Shown here piece after piece: positions 33,245 to 42,850 of a stretch of DNA of 52,458 nt. A program made the translations under genes and the position numbers. The stretch lies in contig NZ_BCPR01000031.1 in NCBI RefSeq assembly GCF_016586165.1, positions 1 through 52,458 on the forward strand, written 5' to 3'. Each line of letters begins with the position of its first letter. The first letter of the stretch is position 1. Origin of the DNA: Dyella sp. EPa41 (GTDB lineage Bacteria; Pseudomonadota; Gammaproteobacteria; Xanthomonadales; Rhodanobacteraceae). Under the pieces are notes generated by a model. The model made no database searches. It was not told the DNA's origin and saw only the letters and a program-made list of their open reading frames with translations.

Positions 33245-34486
33245 TCAAGCCACGGCGACGCGCGGCTTCTGCGCGGCGGCCATGCCGGCCAGCACGCGCT
33301 CGATGCGCACGAACACCTCGCGGATCTGCTCCGGCTGTGGCAGCAGGGTCAGGCGCAGATGGCGGCTGTGCGGCACGTTGAAGCTGCTGCCAGGCACCAC
33401 CAGCACCGATTCCTCTTCCAGCAGGCGCAACGCGAACGCGTTGTCGTCGAAGTCGGCCAGGCGATCGGCGCGCACGCGAGGGAACGCGTACAGGGCGCCG
33501 GCCGGCGCCACCATGTCCAGGAACTGGCTGGCGGCCACGCCTTCCAGCGCGGCACGACGCGCCTCGTACAGGCGGCCGCCCGGGGCCGTCAGCGTATGGA
33601 TCGTGGGCGCGCTTTGCAGCGCCGGACGCACCGCCCACTGCGCGGTGACGTTCGCGCACAGGCGCAACGCGGCCAACAACTGCAATGCATCGCGATAGTC
33701 GGCCGTGCGCGTCGGGTCGCCCGAAAGACTCATCCAGCCCACGCGGTAACCGCAGGCACGGTGCACCTTGCTCAGGCCGCCGAAACTCACGCAGGGCAGG
33801 TCGCCCGCCACCGCGGCCAGCGGCTGGAACGGCGTGTCGTCGTAGAGGATCTCGTCGTAGATCTCGTCGCTCAGCAGCAGCAGGCGATGCTTGGCGGCGA
33901 TGGCGACGATGCGCTCGAGCAGCTCGCGAGGATACACGGCGCCCGTTGGATTGTTCGGATTGATCAGCACCAGGGCGCGCGTGCGCGGCGTCACCAGCGA
34001 CTCGATCTCATCCGGATCGGGCAGGTGGCCGTGCTCGGCGAGGCAGCGGTAATAGCGCGGCTTGCCATCGTTGAGGATGGTGGCGGCGCTCCACAGCGGA
34101 TAGTCCGGGCTGGGCAGCAGCACTTCGTCGCCCGGCTGCAGCAGGGCGCGCAGGCTCAGGTCGATCAGTTCGCTGACGCCGTTACCGACGAACACGCGCT
34201 CGACTTCCACGCCTCGCGCGCCCCGGTGGCGCTGCTGGGCGACGATGGCTTCGCGGGCTTCTTCCAGGCCTTGCTCGTGGCCATAGGCTTCGCTGTCCTG
34301 CAGATGGCGGGCGATGGCCTCGCGCAGGTGCACGGGCGTGTCAAAGCCGTAGCGCCCCGGATTGCCGATGTTGAGCTTGATGATCGGCAGCCCGGCGGCC
34401 TCCAGTTCACGGGATCGCCGGGTGAGTGCGCCACGGATTTCATAGCGCACGTCCGCCAGGTGCGCACTGGGTTTGATCGAGGCCAA
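33245..34486 (-). CDS. alaA: Alanine aminotransferase AlaA-like
   Basis: A 413-residue fold-type I PLP aminotransferase, matching E. coli AlaA (glutamate-pyruvate transaminase) along its length: KLNIGNP near residue 37, VGNGVSELI, PSPDYPLW, NPNNPTGAVY, SDEIYDEILYDD, and the Schiff-base Lys in FGGLSKVHR. The start is a TTG at 34486 preceded by AAGGA; it aligns with the E. coli start, and no ATG fits. A TATAAC -10 lies at 34501-34506 on the minus strand. It leads the two-gene unit with the SGNH hydrolase and is divergent from rsgA. Confidence 0.92.
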   Translation of the reverse strand: MASIKPSAHLADVRYEIRGALTRRSRELEAAGLPIIKLNIGNPGRYGFDTPVHLREAIARHLQDSEAYGHEQGLEEAREAIVAQQRHRGARGVEVERVFVGNGVSELIDLSLRALLQPGDEVLLPSPDYPLWSAATILNDGKPRYYRCLAEHGHLPDPDEIESLVTPRTRALVLINPNNPTGAVYPRELLERIVAIAAKHRLLLLSDEIYDEILYDDTPFQPLAAVAGDLPCVSFGGLSKVHRACGYRVGWMSLSGDPTRTADYRDALQLLAALRLCANVTAQWAVRPALQSAPTIHTLTAPGGRLYEARRAALEGVAASQFLDMVAPAGALYAFPRVRADRLADFDDNAFALRLLEEESVLVVPGSSFNVPHSRHLRLTLLPQPEQIREVFVRIERVLAGMAAAQKPRVAVA

Positions 34487-34589
34487 CGCGAGCGTCCTTC
34501 GTTATAGGTGTTGTTGCGGCGCAAGAAAGTCGCCGTTTTCCGCATCCTAGCAGCGTCCCGACGCGGGATGGGAGCCAGGATTGGCCTCA

Positions 34590-34618
34590 TTTCGGGCTTT
34601 TTCGAGGCAAGGCATAAT
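34590..34618 (+). promoter_or_regulatory. Candidate promoter of rsgA, leaderless type
   Basis: CATAAT at 34613-34618 lies only 7 bases before the ATG at 34626, with a poor -35 (TTTCGG, 34590-34595) at 17 bp. Transcription would start at or beside the start codon, and no ribosome site is seen. Confidence 0.4.
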
Positions 34619-34625
34619 CTGCGCC

Positions 34626-35681
34626 ATGACGGATGCCCCAATCATCGAGCGACTGCACCGCATCGGCTGGCGCGGCGACGCGCTGCCCACCGAGGGTCGG
34701 CAACTGGCGCGCGTCGTGGCGCAGCATCGTGCGGGCTACGAGCTGCACGACGGCGAGCAGCTGTTCGGCGCCCAGCCGGCCGGCCATTTCCTCAAGCGCA
34801 GCCTGGATCCGGCCGAGCGGCCGGCGGTGGGCGACTTCGTCGAAATCGAGCCGGGCAAGCCGCCGCATATCGTGAAGGTGCAGCCCCGCCGCACGGTGCT
34901 GTCGCGTGCTGCCGCCGGCGAGCGCTACGAGCGCCAGATCATCGCCACCAACATCGATTACGTGCTGGTGTTGACCGGCCTCGATGGCGACTTCAATCCC
35001 TCGCGCATCGAACGCTACCTGTCGCTTACCGAGGGTTCCGGGGCGCAGCCGGTGGTGCTGCTCAGCAAGCTCGATACCCGCGACGATGCCGGCGAGCTGC
35101 TGGCCAACTTGCGCGGGCGACTGCCACCCGGCACGCCGATCCATGCGATCAACGGCAAGGACCCGGCCAGCGTGGCTGTGTTGCTGCCCTATCTTCAGCC
35201 TGGCGACAGCGCGGTGCTGGTGGGTTCGTCCGGGGCGGGCAAGTCCACGCTCACCAATACCCTGCTCGGCAGCGAGCGGATGGCCACGGGCGCGGTGCGC
35301 AACCACGACAGCCGCGGCCGGCACACCACGACCTACCGCGCGTTGCTGCAGCTGCCCAGCGGCGGTTGCCTGATCGACACGCCCGGCATGCGAGAACTCA
35401 AGCTCACGGGTGAGGAGAACCTCGACCTGTTCGCCGACATCGACGCGCTGGCCGAGCAATGCCGCTTCGCCGATTGCGGGCACGGCAGCGAGCCGGGCTG
35501 CGCGGTGCAGGCGGCGCTGGACAGCGGCGACTTGTCGGCCGAGCGCTGGCGCAACTACCTGAAGCTGCGCGACGAGCGGGAAGAGCAGGCATCGACGCTC
35601 GAAGCGAAACTGCGCCGGCAGCGCGGTGGCCGGCCCGCCACCCGGCCGCATGGCCACCGGAACTCACGCGACCGCGAATAA
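34626..35681 (+). CDS. rsgA: Small-subunit ribosome GTPase RsgA
   Basis: A 351-residue circularly permuted GTPase that checks 30S subunit maturation. An N-terminal OB domain is followed by G4 (LLSKLD), then G1 (GSSGAGKST), G2 (SRGRHTTTYR) and G3 (DTPG) in permuted order, and a C-terminal zinc knuckle CRFADCGHGSEPGC. I use the ATG at 34626 (MTDAPIIERL), placed right after a -10 element; an in-frame ATG at 34581 lies before that promoter. It is divergent from alaA. Confidence 0.95.
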   Translation: MTDAPIIERLHRIGWRGDALPTEGRQLARVVAQHRAGYELHDGEQLFGAQPAGHFLKRSLDPAERPAVGDFVEIEPGKPPHIVKVQPRRTVLSRAAAGERYERQIIATNIDYVLVLTGLDGDFNPSRIERYLSLTEGSGAQPVVLLSKLDTRDDAGELLANLRGRLPPGTPIHAINGKDPASVAVLLPYLQPGDSAVLVGSSGAGKSTLTNTLLGSERMATGAVRNHDSRGRHTTTYRALLQLPSGGCLIDTPGMRELKLTGEENLDLFADIDALAEQCRFADCGHGSEPGCAVQAALDSGDLSAERWRNYLKLRDEREEQASTLEAKLRRQRGGRPATRPHGHRNSRDRE

Positions 35682-35736
35682 CGGATCGCCGGCGTTTTGC
35701 GGCGGGCCAGCCTGAAGGCACTACTATCGGGCCACT

Positions 35737-36234
35737 ATGGCCTGGGGTGTGGCTATGCAGCGGCTGTCGTCGCCTTCCACGTTTTTCTACAAGCGGGTGT
35801 TTCCGGTGTTGTGGTTCGGCTTTCTCTCGCTGGTTCTGGCGGCGGGTGTGTTCGGCACTGTGTTTGCGCATCAGTGGGATCTGTGGCCCATGCTGGTTGT
35901 ACCGGTCTTCATGATGGGCATTGGGGTGGTGCTGTTTCGGGCCTTGATGTCCGGTCTTGTCGATGAGGTCTGGCTGGACGGCAACCCGCTCGTGGTGAAG
36001 CAGGGCGGCGAGTCCTCGCGCATCGACCTCGCCAACGTCATCAACGTCGATTCCTCCACCATGACCAATCCGCCGCGCATCACGCTGATGCTGCGCAGCG
36101 GATCCGCGCGGCTGGGCAAGACCGTGGCCTTCATACCTCCCAGTGCGCGGGGCCTGTTCCCCGCGTTCAAACCCAATCCCATCGCGATCGACCTGGTCCA
36201 CCGCATCGACGCCTTGCGCGGGAGGCCGGCATGA
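35737..36234 (+). CDS. Small membrane protein of unknown function
   Basis: A 165-residue protein with two membrane helices near the N-terminus (about residues 22-45 and 50-72), followed by a cytosolic beta-rich domain of about 85 residues resembling a PH-like or YcxB-like fold by its strand pattern (a guess). The start at 35737 sits 9 bases after TACTAT, so it may be leaderless; the ATG at 35755 has GGGGT upstream and is an alternative. The stop overlaps the start of the QEGLA gene (ATGA), so the two are coupled and may work together. Confidence 0.75.
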   Translation: MAWGVAMQRLSSPSTFFYKRVFPVLWFGFLSLVLAAGVFGTVFAHQWDLWPMLVVPVFMMGIGVVLFRALMSGLVDEVWLDGNPLVVKQGGESSRIDLANVINVDSSTMTNPPRITLMLRSGSARLGKTVAFIPPSARGLFPAFKPNPIAIDLVHRIDALRGRPA

Positions 36235-37502
36235 GCACGACCGGTAGCGTCCCCGCTGCCCTGCAACGCTATGCCGATCTCGACCAGCGCCTGCTGGCGG
36301 CGGTGAAAGGCATCCGCATCCTGTCGTCGGTGGCGTGGCCGGCTTCACTCGAAGACCGCATGATCGCGGCCTACGCGAAGGGACAGTTCAGCCTGCCGGA
36401 AGTGAGCTACCAGGCACCGGATTTCTCCGCCGAACGCGCCGAGCTCGCGGCGATCGAGCGGGAAGCAGGTTATGACGATCCGCTGGGCGAATACCTTTGC
36501 CGCACGGCCGAGTCGTGGCGCATCGCGGCGGAAATGCTCGAGGCGGTGGGTACCAACGGCGTGACGGCGCCCTCCATCGTGCTGTATGGCCGCCCGGGTG
36601 ACGTGATCCCCGGCAGCGATCGCAGCAACCTCGACGCGGCGCGTTATTTCGTCGAGCTGGCGGACGAGCTGGGTTCGGAAATGATCGCCGACGACGAGCG
36701 AGTGAACCTCACCGCCGAGCAGCTGCGCGCGGATCTCTCGGCATCGCTCGACGAGTTCTTCGGCGAGCCGATCATCACGGTCGAGGTGGATCCCGAGCTC
36801 ACCGCCAAAGCGGCGGCCGGCGCCACGCGCATCCGCCTGCGCGGCGGTACGCATTTCAGCGAATACGATCGTCACCAGTTGCTGGCCCACGAGGCGCTGG
36901 TGCATTCGCTCACGGCGCTGAACGGGCGTGCTCAACCGCTGCTCGCTTCGCTGGCGCGCACCTCGCCGCGCGTCACCGCCACGCAGGAAGGCCTGGCGGT
37001 GTTCGCCGAATTGATCTCCGGCGCCATCGATATCTCGCGCCTCAAGCGCATCAGCCTGCGCATCCTGGCCATCGACATGGCGCTCAACGGTGCGGATTTC
37101 GTCGAGGTCTACCAGTTCTTCAGCAACTGCGGCCAGAGCGCGGCGGACAGTTTCCACTCGGCGCAGCGCGTGTTCCGCGGTGTTCCGCTGACGGGCGGCG
37201 CGGCCTTCGCCAAGGACAACGTCTATCTCTCCGGCCTGCTCACGGTGCATACGTTCTTCCGCTGGGCGCTCAAGCAGCGGCGCATGGACATGCTGCGTCA
37301 TTTGTTCGCGGGCAAGCTCGCCCTGCATGACGTGATCAGCCTGGAGCCGTACTTCGAGTCGGGTGCGATCGCGCCGGCCCGCTGGCTGCCGCCCTGGATG
37401 CAGCACATGCACGGACTGGCCGGGAAGCTGGCGTTCTCGCTGTTCGTCAACCGCATCCACATGGGCAAGGTGCAGGCGGAAACGCTCTCGCTCAGTCTCT
37501 AG
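36231..37502 (+). CDS. QEGLA-motif protein (DUF1704), MATCAP-like putative metallopeptidase
   Basis: A 423-residue protein of the family annotated as flavohaemoglobin expression-modulating QEGLA motif proteins. It carries HEALVH at residues 220-225 and TQEGLA with Gln252-Ala256. The HExxxH plus downstream Glu arrangement is that of the eukaryotic MATCAP/KIAA0895 carboxypeptidases that remove C-terminal tyrosine from tubulin, so a zinc peptidase activity is plausible. The bacterial substrate is unknown. No signal peptide. The ATG overlaps the upstream membrane-protein stop by four bases and has a GGGAGG ribosome site. Confidence 0.88.
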   Translation: MSTTGSVPAALQRYADLDQRLLAAVKGIRILSSVAWPASLEDRMIAAYAKGQFSLPEVSYQAPDFSAERAELAAIEREAGYDDPLGEYLCRTAESWRIAAEMLEAVGTNGVTAPSIVLYGRPGDVIPGSDRSNLDAARYFVELADELGSEMIADDERVNLTAEQLRADLSASLDEFFGEPIITVEVDPELTAKAAAGATRIRLRGGTHFSEYDRHQLLAHEALVHSLTALNGRAQPLLASLARTSPRVTATQEGLAVFAELISGAIDISRLKRISLRILAIDMALNGADFVEVYQFFSNCGQSAADSFHSAQRVFRGVPLTGGAAFAKDNVYLSGLLTVHTFFRWALKQRRMDMLRHLFAGKLALHDVISLEPYFESGAIAPARWLPPWMQHMHGLAGKLAFSLFVNRIHMGKVQAETLSLSL

Positions 37503-37664
37503 CCATTCGGCCGTCATGTGGGAAAGCGCATGTTTTCAGGCCTGTGACGGCCCCATACGTGCCCGGATCGCTGCATTGCTCCATGGGGTCGGCCCTTCCG
37601 GGTGGTACCATGAGCGCCTGCCGCCATGGCGGCCCCGACTCCCCCTTATCGATCAACGCATCCC

Positions 37665-39956
<2,292 letters not shown>

Positions 39957-39980
39957 TCGGTGCCTCTCGCGGGTGGCCAT

Positions 39981-40011
39981 GCAACGGGGCCCTCGTGGCC
40001 CCGTTTGCTTT
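39981..40011 (+). terminator. Intrinsic terminator of maeB
   Basis: Stem AACGGGGCC / GGCCCCGTT (39983-39991 and 39997-40005) with a CTCGT loop is followed by TGCTTT. The T-run is short. Confidence 0.65.
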
Positions 40012-40102
40012 GGAGCGAACGAGGGGAGGCGCGCGGCGCGCTACGGCAGGCGCGGTCTGTGCGACACTCCGCGTTCTTTCATCGACAGCGTAGGGGCGCG
40101 CG

Positions 40103-40402
40103 ATGCAATTCCTGGGACTGGACCATTTTGCGGGGCACGTGGGCGAGACGTTTACCGTTGCCCTGGACCACGACGGCAACGCGCCGTTCACGCTGGTCGA
40201 GGCGCGGCCGCTCGCCATGCAGCAGGCAGTACCTGGACAGGTGCGCGCACCGTTTTCGCTGCTGTTCCGGCACGAGGCGGCCATCGTGTTTCCGCAGAAG
40301 ATCTACCAGATGAAGCATGGCGCGCTTGGGGAATTCGGCATTTTCCTCGTGCCGATCGCGCGTGACCGCGACGGCTTCATCTACCAGGCGGTATTCAACT
40401 GA
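40103..40402 (+). CDS. DUF6916-like small protein
   Basis: A 99-residue soluble, probably all-beta protein (FTVALDHDG, PLAMQQ, FSLLFRH, KIYQMKHGALGEFGIFLVPI). It fits the DUF6916 family, which I recall as often encoded beside tail-collar genes; function unknown. The ATG at 40103 follows AGGGG. It is transcribed toward the GNAT gene, and the two overlap tail to tail by 8 bases. Its placement at the end of the collar operon suggests it belongs to the same module. Confidence 0.75.
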   Translation: MQFLGLDHFAGHVGETFTVALDHDGNAPFTLVEARPLAMQQAVPGQVRAPFSLLFRHEAAIVFPQKIYQMKHGALGEFGIFLVPIARDRDGFIYQAVFN

Positions 40403-40955
40403 GCCCGTTCGCGGCGAGCCAGCGCATGCGCAGGTGCGTGCCGGTGTCGGCCTCCGCCACGAACCGCATGCGTTCGTAGAGTCTCCTCGCGCCCAGGTTG
40501 CGCAGGTCGACGTGCAGCACCACCGCGTCGAGGGCATCGCGCGCCGCCGCGCACTGCACTTCGCGCAGCAGGGCGGCGCCGAAGCCGCGGCCTCGCCAGG
40601 CCTCGAGCAGGGCGATGTCGATGACCGTCGCCTCGTGGTCATGGCAATGGAGGTATAGGCGGCCAATCGGAACGCCCGCGTACTCGATCACCAGGTAATC
40701 GGCGGGCTGGTAGTTCGTGGTGTAGTGCCGGTGCTGCAGCGTGAACTGGCTGTCCAGGAACGCGCGGCGCGCTGCGTCGGGCCATGGCACGGCGGCAAGT
40801 TCGGCGGCGCGAGTGTCGGCATAGAGCCGGCGCAGGAACGGCAGGTCGCCATCGTGCGCGTCGCGCCATCGCAGGCCTGGCGGAAGCGTTTCCTGCGGTG
40901 CGGGCAGCCACGCTGCCCGCACCGAGGGAAAACACAGGGTCGCCTGGACGCTCAC
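40395..40955 (-). CDS. GNAT-family N-acetyltransferase
   Basis: A 186-residue GNAT enzyme. The acetyl-CoA-binding motif A is IALLEAWRGRGFGAALL, followed by VVLHVDLRNLGARRLYERMRF, the usual motif B with the catalytic Tyr. The start is a GTG overlapping the stop of the collar protein 1 gene (GTGA), so it is translated with the collar operon and might acetylate one of its products (inference). Substrate unknown. Its 3' end overlaps the convergent DUF6916 gene. Confidence 0.88.
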   Translation of the reverse strand: MSVQATLCFPSVRAAWLPAPQETLPPGLRWRDAHDGDLPFLRRLYADTRAAELAAVPWPDAARRAFLDSQFTLQHRHYTTNYQPADYLVIEYAGVPIGRLYLHCHDHEATVIDIALLEAWRGRGFGAALLREVQCAAARDALDAVVLHVDLRNLGARRLYERMRFVAEADTGTHLRMRWLAANGLS

Positions 40956-41485
40956 GGTCGCTGGGGGAAGGTGCCCGCCAGCGAAATGCAGAAATTGAGC
41001 GTAAGGTACGGCTGTCGGTTTTCGTGCGCCTGGTTGCCGCCTGCCAAGCCGATCGTCTGCGCCGGAAAGGCAGTGTTGGTCGTGGTGGTGGTGGCCAGGA
41101 TCGTCGCCGATTCCGGTGTAATGATGGCGTCGCCGGAGGCCGGGATGCCGGTGCGATTAGCCGTGGTCGGCTGGTTGTAGATACGCGCTCCGTGAGTGTG
41201 CGCTGGCATCTCGCCGCTCAGCAGCGTGACGGCGCTGGAGCCGAAGGTTTCGCCGACCGCACGCGGCGTCAACCCGGATCCTTGGCCCTGCCCGCAGGCG
41301 GCATTGCCGACGTAGTTCGGCAGCTGGTAGTTGGACGTGCCGTTGCCGCCGAACTGGACACCCAGCAGGGAGAACAGTGCCGTGTTCTGCTGGATCGGCA
41401 TCAACTGTCCCTGGCACATGGCCCAGTTGTAGGGGGCGAAGTTGAAGCCGTAGATCTGGATCTCGCCGATGAAGGGATCGCTCAT
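40952..41485 (-). CDS. Phage tail-collar domain protein 1 (MdpB-like)
   Basis: A 177-residue protein with an N-terminal tail-collar domain (FIGEIQIYGFNFAPYNW..., ALFSLLGVQFGGNG, FQLPN-type loop) and a C-terminal part ending LNFCISLAGTFPQRP. It contains PAHTHG, an HxH motif like the metal site of phage tail-fibre trimers. Cys24 and Cys166 match cysteines in the two paralogues. No signal peptide. Such microcystin-dependent-protein-like genes occur in sets in bacteria without a phage; function unknown. Third collar gene of the operon; overlaps the GNAT gene. The ATG follows GAGGA. Confidence 0.88.
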   Translation of the reverse strand: MSDPFIGEIQIYGFNFAPYNWAMCQGQLMPIQQNTALFSLLGVQFGGNGTSNYQLPNYVGNAACGQGQGSGLTPRAVGETFGSSAVTLLSGEMPAHTHGARIYNQPTTANRTGIPASGDAIITPESATILATTTTTNTAFPAQTIGLAGGNQAHENRQPYLTLNFCISLAGTFPQRP

Positions 41486-41516
41486 GATGTTAGTCCTCGT
41501 AATCGGTCGACGACCG

Positions 41517-42047
41517 TCAACTCTGCGACGGAAAGACGCCGGCCCACGCGATGCAGAAGCGTGCGACCAGCGAGGGCATGGTGTTGGCGTGGGGCTGGCT
41601 GCCTCCTTGCGGGCTGACGGCCGTCGGCGCTAGGTTGCCGCTGGCGATCCCCGCAGTGCTGTTGGTGTACAGCGTGTCCCCGCTGACCGAACCCAACTGG
41701 AGGTTGGCGGCCGGCCCCGGCGAACTTGCCGCCGAATCCGCGGCATAGAAGGCATGCGTATGGGCCGGCAGCTGATTGGCAGTCAGCGTGACCTGCTCGG
41801 TACCGGCCATTTGTCCCAGGACATAGGTGCCCATTCCCAGTCCCGTGCCCTGGTGGATCGGCACGCGGCCGCGCAGGTCAGGCAGGCCAAAGGTGTTTAC
41901 GCCGTCACCGCCGTAGGTCGTGCCGAGCAGGGTATACAGCACCTCGTATTCGGCGATGGAGAGAAGGCGGCCGTCGCAATCGAACCAGCCGTTCGGCGCG
42001 AAGCTGTACGGAAAAAGGCGGACTTCGCCAACGTAAGGTTGAGTCAT
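41517..42047 (-). CDS. Phage tail-collar domain protein 2 (MdpB-like)
   Basis: A 176-residue paralogue of the flanking collar genes: YVGEVRLFPYSFAPNGW, LLGTTYGGDGVNTFGLPDLR, GTGLGMGTYVLGQ, PAHTHA, and the C-terminal RFCIAWAGVFPSQS. Cys24 and Cys165 occupy the shared positions. I use the ATG at 42047 with GGAG upstream; the frame is open further but overlaps collar protein 3. Between the conserved blocks lies a Ser/Ala/Gly-rich variable segment (about residues 110-150). Fourteen bases after gene 3 and 31 before gene 1. Confidence 0.88.
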   Translation of the reverse strand: MTQPYVGEVRLFPYSFAPNGWFDCDGRLLSIAEYEVLYTLLGTTYGGDGVNTFGLPDLRGRVPIHQGTGLGMGTYVLGQMAGTEQVTLTANQLPAHTHAFYAADSAASSPGPAANLQLGSVSGDTLYTNSTAGIASGNLAPTAVSPQGGSQPHANTMPSLVARFCIAWAGVFPSQS

Positions 42048-42061
42048 GGCGGTAGCTCCGG

Positions 42062-42565
42062 TCAGCTGCGCGAGGGATAGACGCCATCGAGCGCGATGCA
42101 GAAATTCAGCACCGTGTATGGCTGCAGGTTCGAGTGCGGAAGATTCTGGCCCCCGTTGTCGAGCACGTTGAGCGGAATCTGCGCGCCACCGGAGCTGCCA
42201 TAGACCTTTTGCGTGCCCGCCGTACCCAGCAAGACGTTGCCGGCAGGAATACGCGAGCTGCCCGCGGTGGTCGTTGCGCTGAAGACGTGGTTGTGCGCGG
42301 GAATCTGCGTGGTCTGCAGCGTGACATTCTCGACGCCGCCGGCCTGGGCGATGTCCGCGCCGTTGTTGGAACCTATCGGCGTGCGGCTGCGCAGGTCGGG
42401 CAGCATGAAAGTCGTCGTGCCGTTGCCCCCGTAGTACGTGCCCAGCAGCGAGAACAATGCCTGGGCCTGTGCGATGAGCATCGTCTGGCCATTGCAGAAA
42501 GCGAATCCCTTGGGCGCGAAGTTGAACGCCACGGGCATCACCTGCCCGAGAAAGGGTTGCGACAT
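42062..42565 (-). CDS. Phage tail-collar domain protein 3 (MdpB-like)
   Basis: A 167-residue paralogue and first gene of the collar operon: FLGQVMPVAFNFAPKGF, LLGTYYGGNGTTTFMLPDLRS, PAHNHV and C-terminal LNFCIALDGVYPSRS, with Cys24 and Cys156 in the shared positions. The ATG at 42565 has a strong AAGGGGG site; an upstream in-frame start at 42598 would place the ribosome site inside the gene. No signal peptide is present, so any export would need another route. Divergent from the giant autotransporter. Confidence 0.88.
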   Translation of the reverse strand: MSQPFLGQVMPVAFNFAPKGFAFCNGQTMLIAQAQALFSLLGTYYGGNGTTTFMLPDLRSRTPIGSNNGADIAQAGGVENVTLQTTQIPAHNHVFSATTTAGSSRIPAGNVLLGTAGTQKVYGSSGGAQIPLNVLDNGGQNLPHSNLQPYTVLNFCIALDGVYPSRS

Positions 42566-42587
42566 ATGTGTTTCCCCCTTGGTTGTG

Positions 42588-42611
42588 CCGGTGGACACTC
42601 CCGTCCACCGG
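42588..42611 (-). promoter_or_regulatory. Leader hairpin of the collar operon
   Basis: CCGGTGGAC / GTCCACCGG form a perfect 9-bp stem with a 6-base loop, ending about 22 bases before the collar 3 start and just upstream of its ribosome site. It may protect the mRNA 5' end, control translation or be an operator. Confidence 0.4.
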
Positions 42612-42641
42612 ATCGACTAACTCTTGCGCATGACCGGCATA

Positions 42642-42672
42642 TTGACAAGCTCGAGTGAGGGTGCGGCAAAAT
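42642..42672 (+). promoter_or_regulatory. Weak candidate promoter of the autotransporter gene
   Basis: A perfect TTGACA (42642-42647) is followed after 19 bases by CAAAAT. The spacing is longer than ideal; transcription from here would give a leader of about 170 bases. Confidence 0.25.
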
Positions 42673-42850
42673 GTTGCGTTGATTGCCCCGGCAGGATCCT
42701 AGCCCGGGGATGTTGCAGGACCGTTGGTGCAGCCTAGGGCGCGTCGACGGGGAAGGCCGGTACCGCGGCTGCTCATTGACGAGCCACGGCAGCTTTCACA
42801 CATGCGCACCATGCGCCGCCCGTCAGGAAGCGGGCAACAGGGGACAACTC

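Noticed and set aside
40952-42565. A prophage or contractile injection system suggested by the tail-collar domains
   Set aside because: No capsid, portal, sheath, tube, baseplate, integrase or lysis gene is nearby, and codon use matches the neighbours.
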